NCBI RefSeq assembly: GCF_003945595.2
Contig: NW_024104107.1
Location: 496,001-560,000 of the forward strand
Length of the DNA stretch: 64,000 nt
Direction: 5' to 3'
Source: Pipra filicauda
Taxonomy: Eukaryota; Chordata; Aves; Passeriformes; Pipridae
Shown: positions 41,232-53,015 of the stretch, piece after piece
How the letters are laid out: each line of letters starts with the position of its first letter
Position numbering within the stretch: the stretch's first letter is position 1
Translations under genes and position numbers: made by a program
The notes under the pieces: model-generated
Database searches by the model: none
What the model was told of the DNA's origin: nothing
The model's input: only the letters and a program-made list of their open reading frames with translations

Positions 41232-42348
41232 AAACTTCTGTGAATAATTTCTATCGGATATGAGTGACAGTGAAGGTTTACTTCAGAATATATTGTGGGA
41301 GTTTTTTTATTTTGGGTGAATCCTGTAATATGCAATTGTTGCATGAAAATTTTCAGGGGGGCTTTCTGTGGTTTTGTTCCTTCTCATATTCTTTTACGCA
41401 TATATACCACCCTCCTGCCTTTATTTTTAAATAAACAAAGAAGAAATAAAGTAGGAGATTAACTGTGTTCAGAAAAAGTATTCAACCTCAAGTTTTGGGT
41501 GATTTGTCCTCTCTTGGTTTGCTGTTACATCCAGAGATATAGATATACCTGTATGTCAGGAGGCAGGACAACATTGAAAATGGCAAGGGGAAAGGAGCAG
41601 GGAATTGTATTGCCCTTAACCTAAAGCTTTTTTATGGAATTGGTAACAACTCTTTAGCCTAAATTAGGATAATTCTTGTATTACTGAGAATGACACAAGA
41701 AACTGTTCACATTTCTTATGTAGTTTTGCTCCTGGACCTTAATCTTTTGCCAGATTTCAGATGCTTCATTCCTGTATTACCCTGACAGGTAGATCTGCCA
41801 GTGGTGACTAACATAGCATGGAGTAATTTGAATTCTATGAATGTAGTTGTCTGAGAGAACACCTAATGTCTTTGTCTGTGTAGGGTGATGACTCCTTTAG
41901 TACTCTATCGATGACTCTATAGAAAGGAATGTTGTTTGTCTGTTTAAAGGGAGGATAAGAAGCAAGAGGGAAGACATTCTGACCAAATGACAATTTTTTC
42001 TTCTCTCTAGAGAAATCATGAGCTCCCAAGTTAGGCAGCTGGGTGAGATTTTCACAATCTGCAGTGAAAAATACATAGAACAATTTTTGGAAGGAAAAAC
42101 AGTCACATCGTCAATTTCTTATTATTTGAGGCCCCTGTAGGTAACTGCAGCTTCATGGTGGTTTTCAGCCTCCTTTTTTTTCCTGTCAACGATTCAGAAG
42201 ACTAAAAAAATCCAAATAATGTTTTTAATAAATCAAATAAGTCATTTAGTAGTTTATTCATAGTGGCCTTTTGCATATGCAGTTAATTGCATTCTATGTT
42301 GGTCTTCTAGAGTATTTTGTTCCATTGAGCACAAGATTGGTGAACTGC

Positions 42349-42399
42349 AAAATAAAAAAAAACAAACACCAAAAAAAACCAAAAACCAACAAAAAATAT
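42349..42399. repeat. A/C-rich low-complexity tract
   Basis: A runs with interspersed C and CC (AAAAAAC, CCAAAAA). Low complexity, with no tandem unit. Confidence 0.8.
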
Positions 42400-43497
42400 G
42401 TGGATTGGAAGGACTTTTTTCCCACAGCACATACAGATTTATTGAAAAAAATTGTTAATGAAGTGTTGGTATGTCTGGCCTAGTGTTACTGTAAAGGAGG
42501 GGAGGTGAGAAAGCTGAGAACTATGAAGCTGTTTGGGATTTATAAGCAGACAAACAAGGGCACCTGTGCTGTCACTACAAATTCTTGGCATTTTCTCTAT
42601 GTGGACTAAGAAACTATATGAGTGGCTTGCTGAGTTCATCCCAAGTACTGAAACCCTCCTTGCTGACTTGCTTGGCTGGCATGGGGTCGCACTGTTAGTA
42701 ACTGGTCATATGTTTCTGTAGCACAAACAAATGGTTTGGTTTATTTGGCTGTGAAACAATCTAAGGGCACCTTGTGAGCTGTACCTCTCAGTATGTGCAG
42801 TGCCTGAGAGTGTTTCTTACTTGAGAATGCCAACTGAATTGTGTATTTGACCTTTGAGCTTGTGCAGGTTTCCATTTTATCTCAGGGCTGCAGCCCTTTA
42901 GTGCATTTCCTTAGCCTTGCATCCTTGGCATGTCTTGTAGCCAGTTACACGGGGTTTGGGACCAATTTCTAGTTATGGACAAGGTTTGAAATGACTGTCA
43001 GTAGTTTGGACATTCTGCTGCAACTGTGAAAAAGTGAACTTGGGCTACTTTAAAAACAAAGTGCTGGAGAGAGGCTTTGCTGCACTGCTGAAAAGTCTTG
43101 AGTTGCATTGTGGTGAATGAAGGGAGAATAGTTTTATTTTGATAGCTGCTGTTCAGTGTCAATGCATTGACTGGTTCCCAAATTCTGGTGTTTGCCGGGT
43201 GTTCTTTGAAACACGTGGACTATACTGTGAAACAGCGGTCTGCAGCTTTCTGTAGAAATTAAAGTGACTGAAAACTGAATGTTTTTTTTTAAAAGAATCT
43301 TTAATATAAATAATTGCTACAAGAGTTTTAACTCAGATAATTAGGGCTGACAGTGTGTAACAGGAAGAGTAAAAAATAATAGATGCTTCTACAGACTCAG
43401 CTCAGTTGTAGACTCAACTCATTTCTGACTGAAGCCACTGACTGATTTTTTTTAAATTAGAAAATTGGGATTTTTTGCCTAAACCCAGGTTTTATTA

Positions 43498-43556
43498 TGG
43501 TGAGACCACGCCTTGAGTACTGCATTCAGCTCTGGCATCTCTAGTACAGGAAGACA
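43498..43556 (+). mobile_element. CR1-type LINE fragment, 5' piece
   Basis: The sequence gtgagaccacgccttgagta followed by ctgcattcagctctgg and agtacaggaagaca corresponds to the segment of CR1 around the end of ORF2, in + orientation. It stops abruptly where the GC-rich segment begins. Confidence 0.7.
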
Positions 43557-43565
43557 GTAATCACA

Positions 43566-43865
43566 GTAGTGACAACAGTAAGCGGCAGTTCGGGAGCAGG
43601 GGCAGACCCCGAGCGGCGGTGACGGCCGGGCCCGGGGCCGCCCCGCGCACGGCGCCGCCGGCAGGGGGAGCGGGGGGGCTGCGGGGCCGCGCCCGCCGCC
43701 TGCCCGGGCAGCGCCGCACGGGATTTGGGATGGGGCACCCCCGGAGGGCAGCGCCGGAAGAGCGTTGGGATGCGACACCCTCGGAGGGCAGCGCGTGAAG
43801 AGTGAGGGGCTTTGGGCGAAGGCGAAACGGATTTCCTTTTCCCCCGCTTCTCCCTCCCGGACGGA
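43566..43865. other. GC- and CpG-rich segment with a 40-bp tandem duplication
   Basis: About 300 bases with very high GC and dense CpG, in sharp contrast to the AT-rich intron around it. It includes G runs (ggcagggggagcgggggggc) and two adjacent 40-base units, 43725-43764 and 43765-43804, that differ at only a few positions (both start ttgggatg and share cggagggcagcgc). A minus-strand frame is open across it (up to 147 codons), but its residues are P/A/R/G-rich, as expected from GC composition alone. Confidence 0.85.
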
Positions 43866-44135
43866 CTCAGCCATTTTGAAGAATTGTATAGATTTAATGT
43901 GAAAAGTGATCGTAGGGATCGGTAAATTTGAGGCAGCATAAGGACAAGAAATAACAGAAGATAGCCTTTAAAAAGGAATGACAAGCCAGTTTTTTGATTC
44001 AGAACTGCGACACATGCAGCCCCTGTCGTGTGAGGCTGGCCCTGCTTGCAGTGAAAGGTGCAGCTTCAGGCTTGTGTGTGAGCCAGCAGTCAGCCCTTTG
44101 CTGATTCAGCAGGGGACTGGAATGAAGCGTTAACA

Positions 44136-44358
44136 GACAAATTACATATTAGGAAGAAATTCTTTACCGTAAGGGTAGTGAGGCACGGCAACAGGTTGCA
44201 CGGTTGTGGATGCCTCATCCCTGGGAGTGTGCAAAGCCAGGGTGGATGGGGTTTTGAGAAACCTGACTAATGGAAGGTGTCCCTTCCCGTGGCAGGGGGT
44301 TTGGAACTGAGTGATCTTTAAGTTCCCTTCCAACCCAAACCGTTGTATGTTTCTATGA
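44136..44358 (+). mobile_element. CR1-type LINE 3' end
   Basis: Recognisable CR1 3' blocks appear in order on the + strand: aggaagaaattctttaccgt, ggtagtgaggcacggcaaca, ttgtggatgcctcatccctg, gatggggttttgaga, cccttccaacccaaacc, ending near tttctatgaa. The copy is moderately diverged. It may be the continuation of the fragment ending at 43556, with about 580 bases of unrelated sequence between the two. Confidence 0.9.
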
Positions 44359-47254
44359 AATAAATTCTAGCAATTGCTTTCCACCTGGATGCAGGTCCCT
44401 GGAAATGCCTGTCACCTTTTTGCTTTGGTTATTCCCAATGCAAAAGCCTGTATGACAGGGTTACAACAGAGGAGCTGTTTGGTAGATAAGAATGAAACAA
44501 ATTCTGTTGTTGGAGGTGGTGCTGGGGAAATAAATGCCTATGTTGCTGTATCTGCTAGCCTTTTATCTTTTTTCCTTTGTAATGTATCTTCTTCAATACT
44601 TATCAACATTTTCCTTCCAGCAGCTTCTGTAAAAGCACTAGTAGAAAGACACTTTCAGTGAAATGCTTTTAATAATGCTTCCATTAATGCCAGAGGTTTT
44701 CTGGGTTGTAGGTTCAGATGATCTCATTCTGTCACTCAGAATTAGTACAGAGGTATTACATTAGAATATAAATGCTCAGCTTCCAGCTTCTTTAGTTGCC
44801 TGCAAAATATTCCTGTTTTGAATCTTTTAATCTTTTCCTTCTAGTCCTTCTACCCATTTTGCTAAGTTTTAGAATCAATATTTGTGCTGCTCTTCACTTT
44901 TTTTTTACGAAAAAAATTGTTTCTTGCAGTGCAGGACATAGTAATTGTAGTTAAATGTTGAGAATCTATCAGAAAGCATTTTTGAGTATGCACAGTAAAT
45001 TGATTTTTAGTCATGTGAACTTCACAACAAAAGCCGGTGTCTACATGATTCCACCTTTTAGGTATCCCACCAGTATTTTTAGGCTGTTCAGACTATTATG
45101 TCAAAAAAACCCCAAACCTCTCAAAAATATCTGTGTGTGCACAAATACAAAACTTTAAACAGAACTTGTAAATTTATGTCCACTTGACTTGTCTTATGTC
45201 ACGACTCAGTCCAGTCTGTTCCTCCCCTTGCTTGGCTGTTCAGGAAAATGAAAGTGGTGGTGGATATTGTGGCACAGAAAATGCCATCTGAAAATGATAT
45301 TCATGTAGCAAGGAACTATCTTATGAAGATCTTGAGAAGTTCCATGAGGTACAGTACAGACTTTACATGTGCATCCCTTTCCTTTCTTCCCAGTGATTGG
45401 ATTCCTCCTACCATTTGCCAAGCCCAAACTGTTGCAGAAGCCCTCTTCCCAACCCTGTTTTCCTTATGCTCCAAATGCTGCTTATATTGTGCTAGTTTTC
45501 TAGTCTTGTGTTTCCTTGGTAGTGCATCATAAAGAGTAATTGTCTCATAATAGATAAACCTTTTTAGCTGAATTGATGCCTAAGATGTCTGTTGAATTTG
45601 CTCAATAGGTATTTGTAGATTGCTGAGTTGGTGTCAGCACCTTAGAAATTAGCAGTGTGGGGGGAAAAACATTCAATGTTCTGTGCAGCTGAACAGTGGA
45701 ATGATTTGTTTTCCATACCTGCACACAGGCTCCTAGAACACAAGGACCTTCTGGAGCCCATTATCGCATGGCTGAGCATAATCTTTTGCATTTGTTTGCA
45801 CTAAGAATATTGGGGCTCCTCTCCTCTCTGAATAACATGTCCTGTCAAGAATGGACAACATGGTGATGCTCTGCTTCACTGTTTTCTCTTCTGTCATGCT
45901 GTGAAGAGTAGGCTTTTGTTTATGGAAACAATTAGTTCTTTTTTTAGTGACAGTGAAATTACAGTTTCCCTGTAGAATTATTATTCTCCTTTTGTAATCC
46001 TGCATGCAAAGCTTGGAAAGGCAATTCATCATTAATTTCTTCAGATCTTCATGAATGTACTGTGAAAAGCCATGTACTCAAATTTGACCTGTTTTGAAGA
46101 TATTGAGTTTTACAAGGAGCTTTAGTTTTGGTCTCTAAATCCAGTGGCTGTCTGATAACCTGAATTTATAAAAAGGGGGAATGAGTTAAAAAAAATAGAA
46201 CTACCTTTAAAGTTCAAATTGAAAATAGGGAACACTTTCTCAGTGTAGCAAATTACTTCTGTAACTCAGACAAATGACTTAACCTTGAAGTAATAAATTT
46301 TGTGAATACATAAGTGCATTAAAAAAATCTCAAGAACTAAGGTCCTGTAAGCCTTTATTTCAGACTCTGACTTGGAATGATGGGATTTGTCAAACCTTAT
46401 ACCTCATTTAAATTTTAAATTACACTTCCTCCAGGATAAGCCAAGGAGAAGAGCAGGATGAATTACCTTCACAGAAGTTCCTGCTTCATTCCCAGGTGAC
46501 TGACAGGGTCTAGACAAATGGCCTGTACTTGGCATCTGCTCACTAAAACAGAAGTAGCTGGGTTCCACCAGGAGGCCTATTTAACCTTGGGGGGGGGAAA
46601 GAATGCACTTATTTCATGAGTGCTGAGAGGTGTTACAAAGAGCAAGTCCTTGGAAGGAAGTGCAAGCCGTTGTTACTAATTCCTGAGTAGAAGGAAGGGG
46701 TAGAGGAGTATGGAGCATGGAGCAGTTTTGCACAACAGTTTTTAAGGTGCAAAGCTCTAACAACTTACTGTTGTACTTCTTAGAAGGGATCTCTTCAGTT
46801 AAGTGACCATGTATGCTTGGAGATGATATCCAAGTAAATGTTTGTGGAACTTACATGATTTGCTGAACTGTTTTTGAGATGTATTCTTTAAAAAAACAAA
46901 TCCAGAAAACCCCAAACCAAACAAAACCCCCCTGCATATCTGGGGTACGAAACATTTCAAGAGCTGAAGCAGAACTTGGCTGGAGTTAAAATGATAAGTT
47001 ATATCACTATTACTAACTTGTATGAAACAATGTAGATGGCTTTAATCCTTCCTGTCATTAACTCTTTTCTTCCCAGCTTTTCCCATATACAGCTACCTAC
47101 AGTAAAACCTTACCAAAGCCCTACTGTTGTCAAGTTGTAAACAAGTCCTAAGTCTCAGTATTAGCTTTAACTATTAAAGCTCTGGATATGTGTCAAGTAC
47201 TTTAAAATTTATTTATCTGTCTCTGTACTTTGTGAAAAACACCCACCCACCCCA

Positions 47255-47312
47255 CCCCTAATAAAAAAAATAAAAAATTAAAAGCAAACAAACCAAAAAA
47301 GGGGAATAAAAA
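47255..47312. repeat. A-rich low-complexity tract
   Basis: A runs with occasional T, C or G. It lies about 260 bases before exon 3 and is preceded by a short CCCACC run. Confidence 0.7.
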
Positions 47313-47567
47313 AAGCTCACCAAAGAAATTACCCAAGCACAGACCTTGGAGAGTATTGGCATTTCAGTGCATCTCAAGCATTTTAAATAAATGGCGATGT
47401 CTTTTCAAACTGGCATGCATGCAGAAAGTTTTGCTGTCGTTTAAAGTCATTATGCTTCTGTCCTATCTGTGAAATCTTTTACTACCAGCCTGGTAGATTT
47501 TTTGCTGCATATCACCTTATTGAACTGTTTGCATTAGACTAGTACACTCTACCTCTCTTGTTTTCAG

Positions 47568-47699
47568 GAGAAATGACCTAGCCTGCAGGCCACACTCCTG
47601 GCACGCAACCAAATTTACGGAAAGTCAGCCTGAGACAGCCACGTCACACCTTTCCTCGTCTAATGCCTGCGCCGCCTGGCACTCCCACTATCATGCAAG
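47568..47699 (+). CDS. SHROOM2: SHROOM2 exon 3: post-PDZ linker with RPHSWHATKF motif
   Basis: This 132-base exon was found by frame and splice-site continuity. The acceptor ttgttttcag supplies a first G that completes AG|G (Arg) from exon 2, and the exon ends with AG before GTGAGT, completed by T of exon 4 (Ser). The translation runs RRNDLACRPHSWHATKF, then TESQPETATSHLSSS, then NACAAWHSHYHA. The RPHSWH(A/T)TK block just after the PDZ is shared by SHROOM2 and SHROOM3 as I recall them, which supports the assignment. The region is a serine- and histidine-rich, probably disordered linker. The exon is divisible by three and has the same phase at both ends, so skipping it would keep the reading frame. 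Retaining intron 3 would stop at once (AGG TGA). Confidence 0.92.
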
Positions 47700-48426
47700 G
47701 TGAGTCTCTGCCTAAAGTAACACACATTAAGCTCTAACAATGACACTGTAGTAATGTTTGTCATGTCGTTGAGTGGGGTTTTTTTAGAACAACAAATGCA
47801 GAATTGTTGTATTGTACTTCTTTAGTATTGCCTGTGCTTTTAGTGCTTAAAGGGGGAGTTTGGGAAGTTTGATGTATGGATGAGTGGATTTCAGAATCAG
47901 TATGTGATACGTGCATATGATTGAAAGGTAAGAAATTATCTTTAAGGGCAATCAAAACGTTCTGTTTCTTGTTCTGCATTTCCTTTCAGTGTCTACTGGT
48001 AAAATCCTAAGGCAAAGAAACTATCAAAATTAACATTCATAAAGTGAAAGAGGAAAGGGAGAAGAAATTGATAAATACTGTTTCAGACAATTAAAAGGGC
48101 TTTTTCTAAAGGGACGGTGTGGAATCTTTTATTGTTGGACTTTAAGATATTATTGGTTTTATTAGTTAAACTGTCTTTCTGTAATCTGATCTTCCCTACA
48201 CCTGTGATCTCGCTTGTGTAGACAGGTAGTAAGACCGATGATTTTCAGTCCCTGTTTAAAGCACCTTAATATTTGTTAGGTCTCATTCAACACTAAGGGA
48301 GAAAGGCTAGCACCCATGCAGTTTGAGCTGTGAAACTGTAAACCTTTAGGTCATGGCTGTTTGTTCCTGGTTACAGGTTCTTGTTTATTTCCTGCTCATA
48401 GATGACATTCTTTAGCATTTCACAAG

Positions 48427-48515
48427 GATTTTTTTGGTTGTTGGTTGTGTATGTGGGGGGGGAGGGTTGTGGGGTTTTTATTTGGTTGGTTTTTGTTGGG
48501 TTTTTTTTGTTACTT
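48427..48515. repeat. G/T-rich low-complexity tract
   Basis: Almost only G and T on the + strand. The core 48455-48474 has G8, G3 and G4 runs separated by A and TTGT. Confidence 0.85.
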
Positions 48516-50118
48516 TTTCCTTCTCGGTTCCCATTGTGGCATAGTTACATCGAGCATTAAAGAAAATGAGCCTGGTTTACAATCCCAGTTTGGGAAGTGG
48601 ACTTCTGTTTTCTGTGTTGACTGCTGTACATTCTCCGTCATTACTTCTTGATGCTAATTTATTGTGGTGGTCAAAATAAAAGAACATTATTTACATTTTT
48701 ACGGTTGTTTTTACATTGTTTTCTTTGGAAGCTTCTTACTATTTTTAAAATCACTTACTGTCTGCCCCTGAAAAAAGTATCAATGTTAACATTAGGCAGA
48801 AATGTTTTTAAATGTTTTTTGTAATACTTTATTAGCAGAAGTTTTAGCAAATCCTTGATTATAGTTGCTGCTGGCTTACACTGATTTAAAGTTTGTATTT
48901 AAATATCATGTAGTTGGGTTAATTTAGATTTATAGATTTGAAGACAGTAAAAGTCCTTGTACATAGAAACAAAATTCAGAAACTTCTAAAAACTTCTATT
49001 GTGTTCCTCATTGCAATGCTATAGCTATAGCTACTATTAATGAGTCTTCTAACTGAGCTGTAAATCAGTATATTCTTCCTGCTCTTCCTGGTGGTTGTCC
49101 TTGTGAAAGTAAAATACTACAAGACACGTGTCTCAAGGTGTGATTTGATAGGAGCCGGGTGTGCCCCAGTACTTGGAAAAGAAAAAAAATATTGGTTCAA
49201 GGCCAGTTTGAAATAAGGTTTGGTCAGGAAATTGTGTATGTAAAGGAAGAGAGGGGGGTAGGAACAGAGCAATCCCCTCCCCTCACATATCAGAAATAGC
49301 AGCAATTGCTGGTAGATATGAATATTAATTAAAAGGGCAAATTCTTTCTCATTTTTTCTCAGATGCTGACCAAAGATTTAGTGGCTTTAGCACAGTATAA
49401 TAGCAGGGTTCCCAGGTCACTGCTATCCTGAACCCCTTGGCTGCCTGTGCTGCCCACTTGAAAGGTGATGTATTTGGGAGATTTGTCAGCCCTGGTGTCT
49501 GTTGTCCAAGACAGTTTCAGTGGCAGAGCTGGTTTCAGACTGCGGCTGCTTGAGGGGGGCCCAGCATTCCTAGAGTGGCAGCCCAAGGAATTGGGTATTT
49601 TGAGGATCAGACTTGCAGAGGCGGGGTGGTTTGGGCTTGCTGATCTGCAGGAAGAGGTGAGCAGCATCAGGGATTCCCCACTTTCAAAGTACAATTCACA
49701 AAACAGAGAAGCACAGAGCTGATCAGGAGGCACAGCAATCAGTAGCTGAAAGCATCAGTATGCAAGGAGATAATGGAAATAGCCCAAGGAGGGAATATTT
49801 CTAGCCCAAGCATCCCACCCCTGGGCTGTTTCTGGAATTTCGTGTCCTTCCTTGAGCTAAGCATCTGAGACTGGTATTCACAGCCTAAAATCTCCTCTGA
49901 ATGTACCTGCCTGCATTTTCTCTGTGAGTGTGAAAATTCACTAAATCACTTGTAAAACATGGAGAGTTCATTTAGGGGGAGAGATGCTTTCCGCTCTCTT
50001 CCAAGCAGGATATACCTGGATTTTTTGTGTTGATGGAGTGGGGCACAGCTGGCCAAAACAGCTCCCTGAAGTTTGTCCTCACTGTCTAGCTAGGTGTGAG
50101 ATTTAAGTAGGCAATTTG

Positions 50119-50182
50119 ATTTGGTTTGGGTTTGGGGTTTTTCTGTTGTTGATTGGTTGGTTTTGGTGGTTTGGATTTTTTT
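50119..50182. repeat. G/T-rich low-complexity tract
   Basis: Repeated ggttt/gggttt/ggttgg pieces without fixed period, as in the tract at 8745. Confidence 0.75.
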
Positions 50183-51340
50183 GGCAGCCTGATGAATTTG
50201 AACCTTGGAGAAGGTGTGTGAAGTTAGAGGAAGACAGACAAACCAGAGGAGCCTGTGTATAGGAGAGAGGGTAGTTCTGGAGCCCAGCTCTCCACATCCA
50301 GCATTATATGTGGGGTATCCTGTGACTTTAATTCAAAAACTGTAAGCTATCTTGGGAGCACTAGGCTAGGTCTAGGTGCCTCTCATGCAAGGCTAGAGAG
50401 ATAAAACTTGTAACGCTTTTGGTGTCTTCATCTCCCTCTGTGAGTCTTTTGTCTTTTTCACAGAGGTCATACCTTAATGACAGGCTAAACTAAGACACAG
50501 ACTAAACTAAGACTAAACAGGCCCATCCTAAACTAAGGCCAAGTGCATTTTTCTGGAAGGTGTGTCTATGAACTCTCTTAAGTTGTTGAAAGTTTAAACT
50601 CTGCATTTTCTTCCAGTAGGAGAAAATGTAATACTGTAATAGAGGACCCTACAGGCTTTGGTTTTTTCGGTGCCCTTGGCTGTGCAGTTGCAGCCAACAA
50701 CCTATTTTACTTCATTCTTGCCTTACTGGTGTGGCTGTGAGGCAAGTATGCTTTGAGAAGGTTTTGGGGCAGTTGGGGTCAGGTACATGTGATTTATAAT
50801 CCCATGCAGTTGAATGTGGTCTGATTTACTGAGATGTTGTTATTGCTGTAAGGACCCAGAAGCAGAAACTCATGCCCTGGGTTGGGAGGGATGCTTATTG
50901 GCCAAAGTGGCCAAGGATGGTGTTTGTAGATTATTTCTGGATTTCACGTGCCAAACTTCGACCAGCAGTGTGAATCCACAATGCTCTTGTGAATCCACTG
51001 TAAAAAAGCTGTTGAGAGAAGGGTATCCTGGGATGCCAGGCTCAGGCAGAGAATTGGCTTTTTGACTTCCATGTCAGGGTTCATAGGAGGATTGCCCTGC
51101 AGGAGGCTATGCTTTGCAGTAACATGCCATCAGAAATCCACCTGTCCTTCCTTTAAAGTATTTGTTGCATCTGCTAGATTTCCATTAGGCATTTTCTAGC
51201 AGGGCTTTGACCTATTATGCTGATGATCTCTGCTGCACATGTGATACCAGCAGATTTACATGAGACCCGTAATTTGTAAATTGAGTCTTTCCTGCACAAG
51301 TGTTACCTTTATTTTAATCAATGCCAAGTACCTGGTTGTA

Positions 51341-51386
51341 TTTTATGATCCTAAGGGTCTTTTTCAACCTTAACAGTTCTATAATC
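51341..51386 (+). mobile_element. possible CR1 3' tail
   Basis: The sequence tgatcctaagggtctttttc followed by aaccttaacagttctataat resembles the last 45 bases of CR1 in + orientation, but it is short and diverged. Confidence 0.45.
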
Positions 51387-52539
51387 TCCTTAGTGCTAAA
51401 GAGGGTGGGAAAATATCAACAATTTTTAGTAATATCTGGCTTGCATTATTCATTGGCAAAGGAAATTCTAGTAATGACCAAGATACTTTTTGCATGAAAC
51501 ACTGTATCAACCTAAGATGACATTTAAGACCTTTTTAGGGATTCAGCTAGATGTTTTAAATGCTGAAAATAAATTAATGAAAAAACAAAAAACCCTGCAA
51601 GAGGAGGCCAATGCTAGTGTATTTTGTTAATAAAGTGCTTTTAGAATATAAACATAAAGTACATCTTCTCTTATTTCATATACATTGGGTTTGACCACAT
51701 TATATTAAAAAAAAATTTAAAAGACTGTAGTAATAGAGGGGGAAAGCAATTCTCCTGTTAGTACTGAATTCCAAAGAACTGTTGAGTTGACCTTTGCAAT
51801 ATTTTTGACAGAAGAAAATATCTATATAACTCTTTGTATTTTTTATGTGGACTAATCTAATTTCATTGCTAGCTTTCACAGGCCTCTTTACTGCACAGAA
51901 TTTGATGGATACTTCATGTAATTATAGCTGTAGGGAAGTAGAATAATTCTGGGAATTTCAACCAAGGGGCTTTGCATGCAAGGGCGAGAATTTGAATTTG
52001 GTACATAAAAGCAGGAGGAGCTGCCACTGAAGTTCAAACAGGGAGATGTGATGAGAATAATTGGGAAGACGGTTGTCTCAGCATCAGCGTGTTGGGTTGA
52101 TGGGAGATGGATCCTGTGAGAGAGAAAAGAAATGAAAGAAAATGGAAAACTCGTTGGGTAGATTTTGGAATAGTGTCCTTGGTAAAAGACCCAGAGAAAA
52201 TACAGTGTCAAAGATGATGTTTCTATAGATGAAAGAGCAGCAGGGAGAAACTGGTGGCAGTAAGGTTCTTGAAGGAAGGTCAGAAGTATAAGGTTGGCCA
52301 TGCAGAGTTTATGTTGCTCTAGCATCTTCTCCTGAAGTTTTCCTGTCGGTGTTGTGGAACTGGGTGGAATTGAATGACATTGTAAGGGCGTCCACCTGAG
52401 ACTGCTTTGAAACCACACTGATAAGGTGCATGTGCAGGCTCACAACTGGAGTGGTGGTGGTTGAGACAAATGTATTTAGTGAACCTCTGCTTAAAAGTTA
52501 GAATATCAAATGAACAGGCAGATTTGGATTTAACTTTGT

Positions 52540-52572
52540 GGGAATAACTTTATAACAAGGGAATAACTTTAT
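52540..52572. repeat. 14-bp direct repeat, 19-bp spacing
   Basis: The 14-mer gggaataactttat occurs at 52540-52553 and again at 52559-52572. This is a small local duplication. Confidence 0.8.
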
Positions 52573-53015
52573 GGGCTGAAGACATTTAGAGTGACATTTA
52601 CAGAGATGAAGAGGGAAGTACATTAATAGCTGGAAGAATCGGGGTACCTGGAAAATAAGCTGGTGTTTGTCCTGGGAAAGAGGGAGCTAATGGAGCTCAA
52701 ACTATACTTTTTAAAAGCAAAGTTAGCAAAATCAACATGTTGCAGAGGGAGAGGGAAACCTTCAAGAAGATAAACTTACTAGTGAACTTACATAAGGAAG
52801 TTGAGTTAGTTACTAAGGTTTCAAGCACTGAATCAGTGACAGAGTATAAAGTTGAAGCCCTGACTTTTTGTTCAAACTTTCAGTTTTATTAGATTGTTTG
52901 TCCTTAACTCCTGTGCAGATGGATCTTAACCAATGTTATTAAAATAAGTGGCTATATATTTGTGACATTTTTTGACTGGTTTATTTATTTTGATGCTTTT
53001 TTTCATTTCCTACAG

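Larger units (their letters stand above)
47700..53015 (+). other. SHROOM2: SHROOM2 intron 3
   Basis: A 5.3-kb intron from GTGAGT to the tttcctacag acceptor. It contains two G/T-rich tracts (48427-48515, including a G-quadruplex-type run, and 50119-50182), a short CR1 tail (51341-51386), short direct repeats near 50489-50540 and 52540-52572, and no exon I can support. The longest non-SHROOM2 open frame of the window lies here on the minus strand (51888-52418, 176 codons), but it resembles no family I know. Confidence 0.9.

Noticed and set aside
43479..43984. Minus-strand frames of 131 and 147 codons in the GC-rich block
   Set aside because: Two different frames are open over the same bases, giving P/A/R/G-rich products. 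This is a consequence of GC-rich sequence with few stop codons, not a gene.
49359..49733. Open frames of 124 (minus) and 85 (plus) codons on opposite strands
   Set aside because: They overlap on opposite strands with no recognisable motif. Most likely chance, or an unrecognised old repeat.
52972..53013. ATG at 52972 as the start of the large open frame
   Set aside because: This part lies in intron 3, upstream of the tttcctacag acceptor. The homologous protein begins at the exon boundary, and frame continuity with exon 3 requires the splice at 53016.
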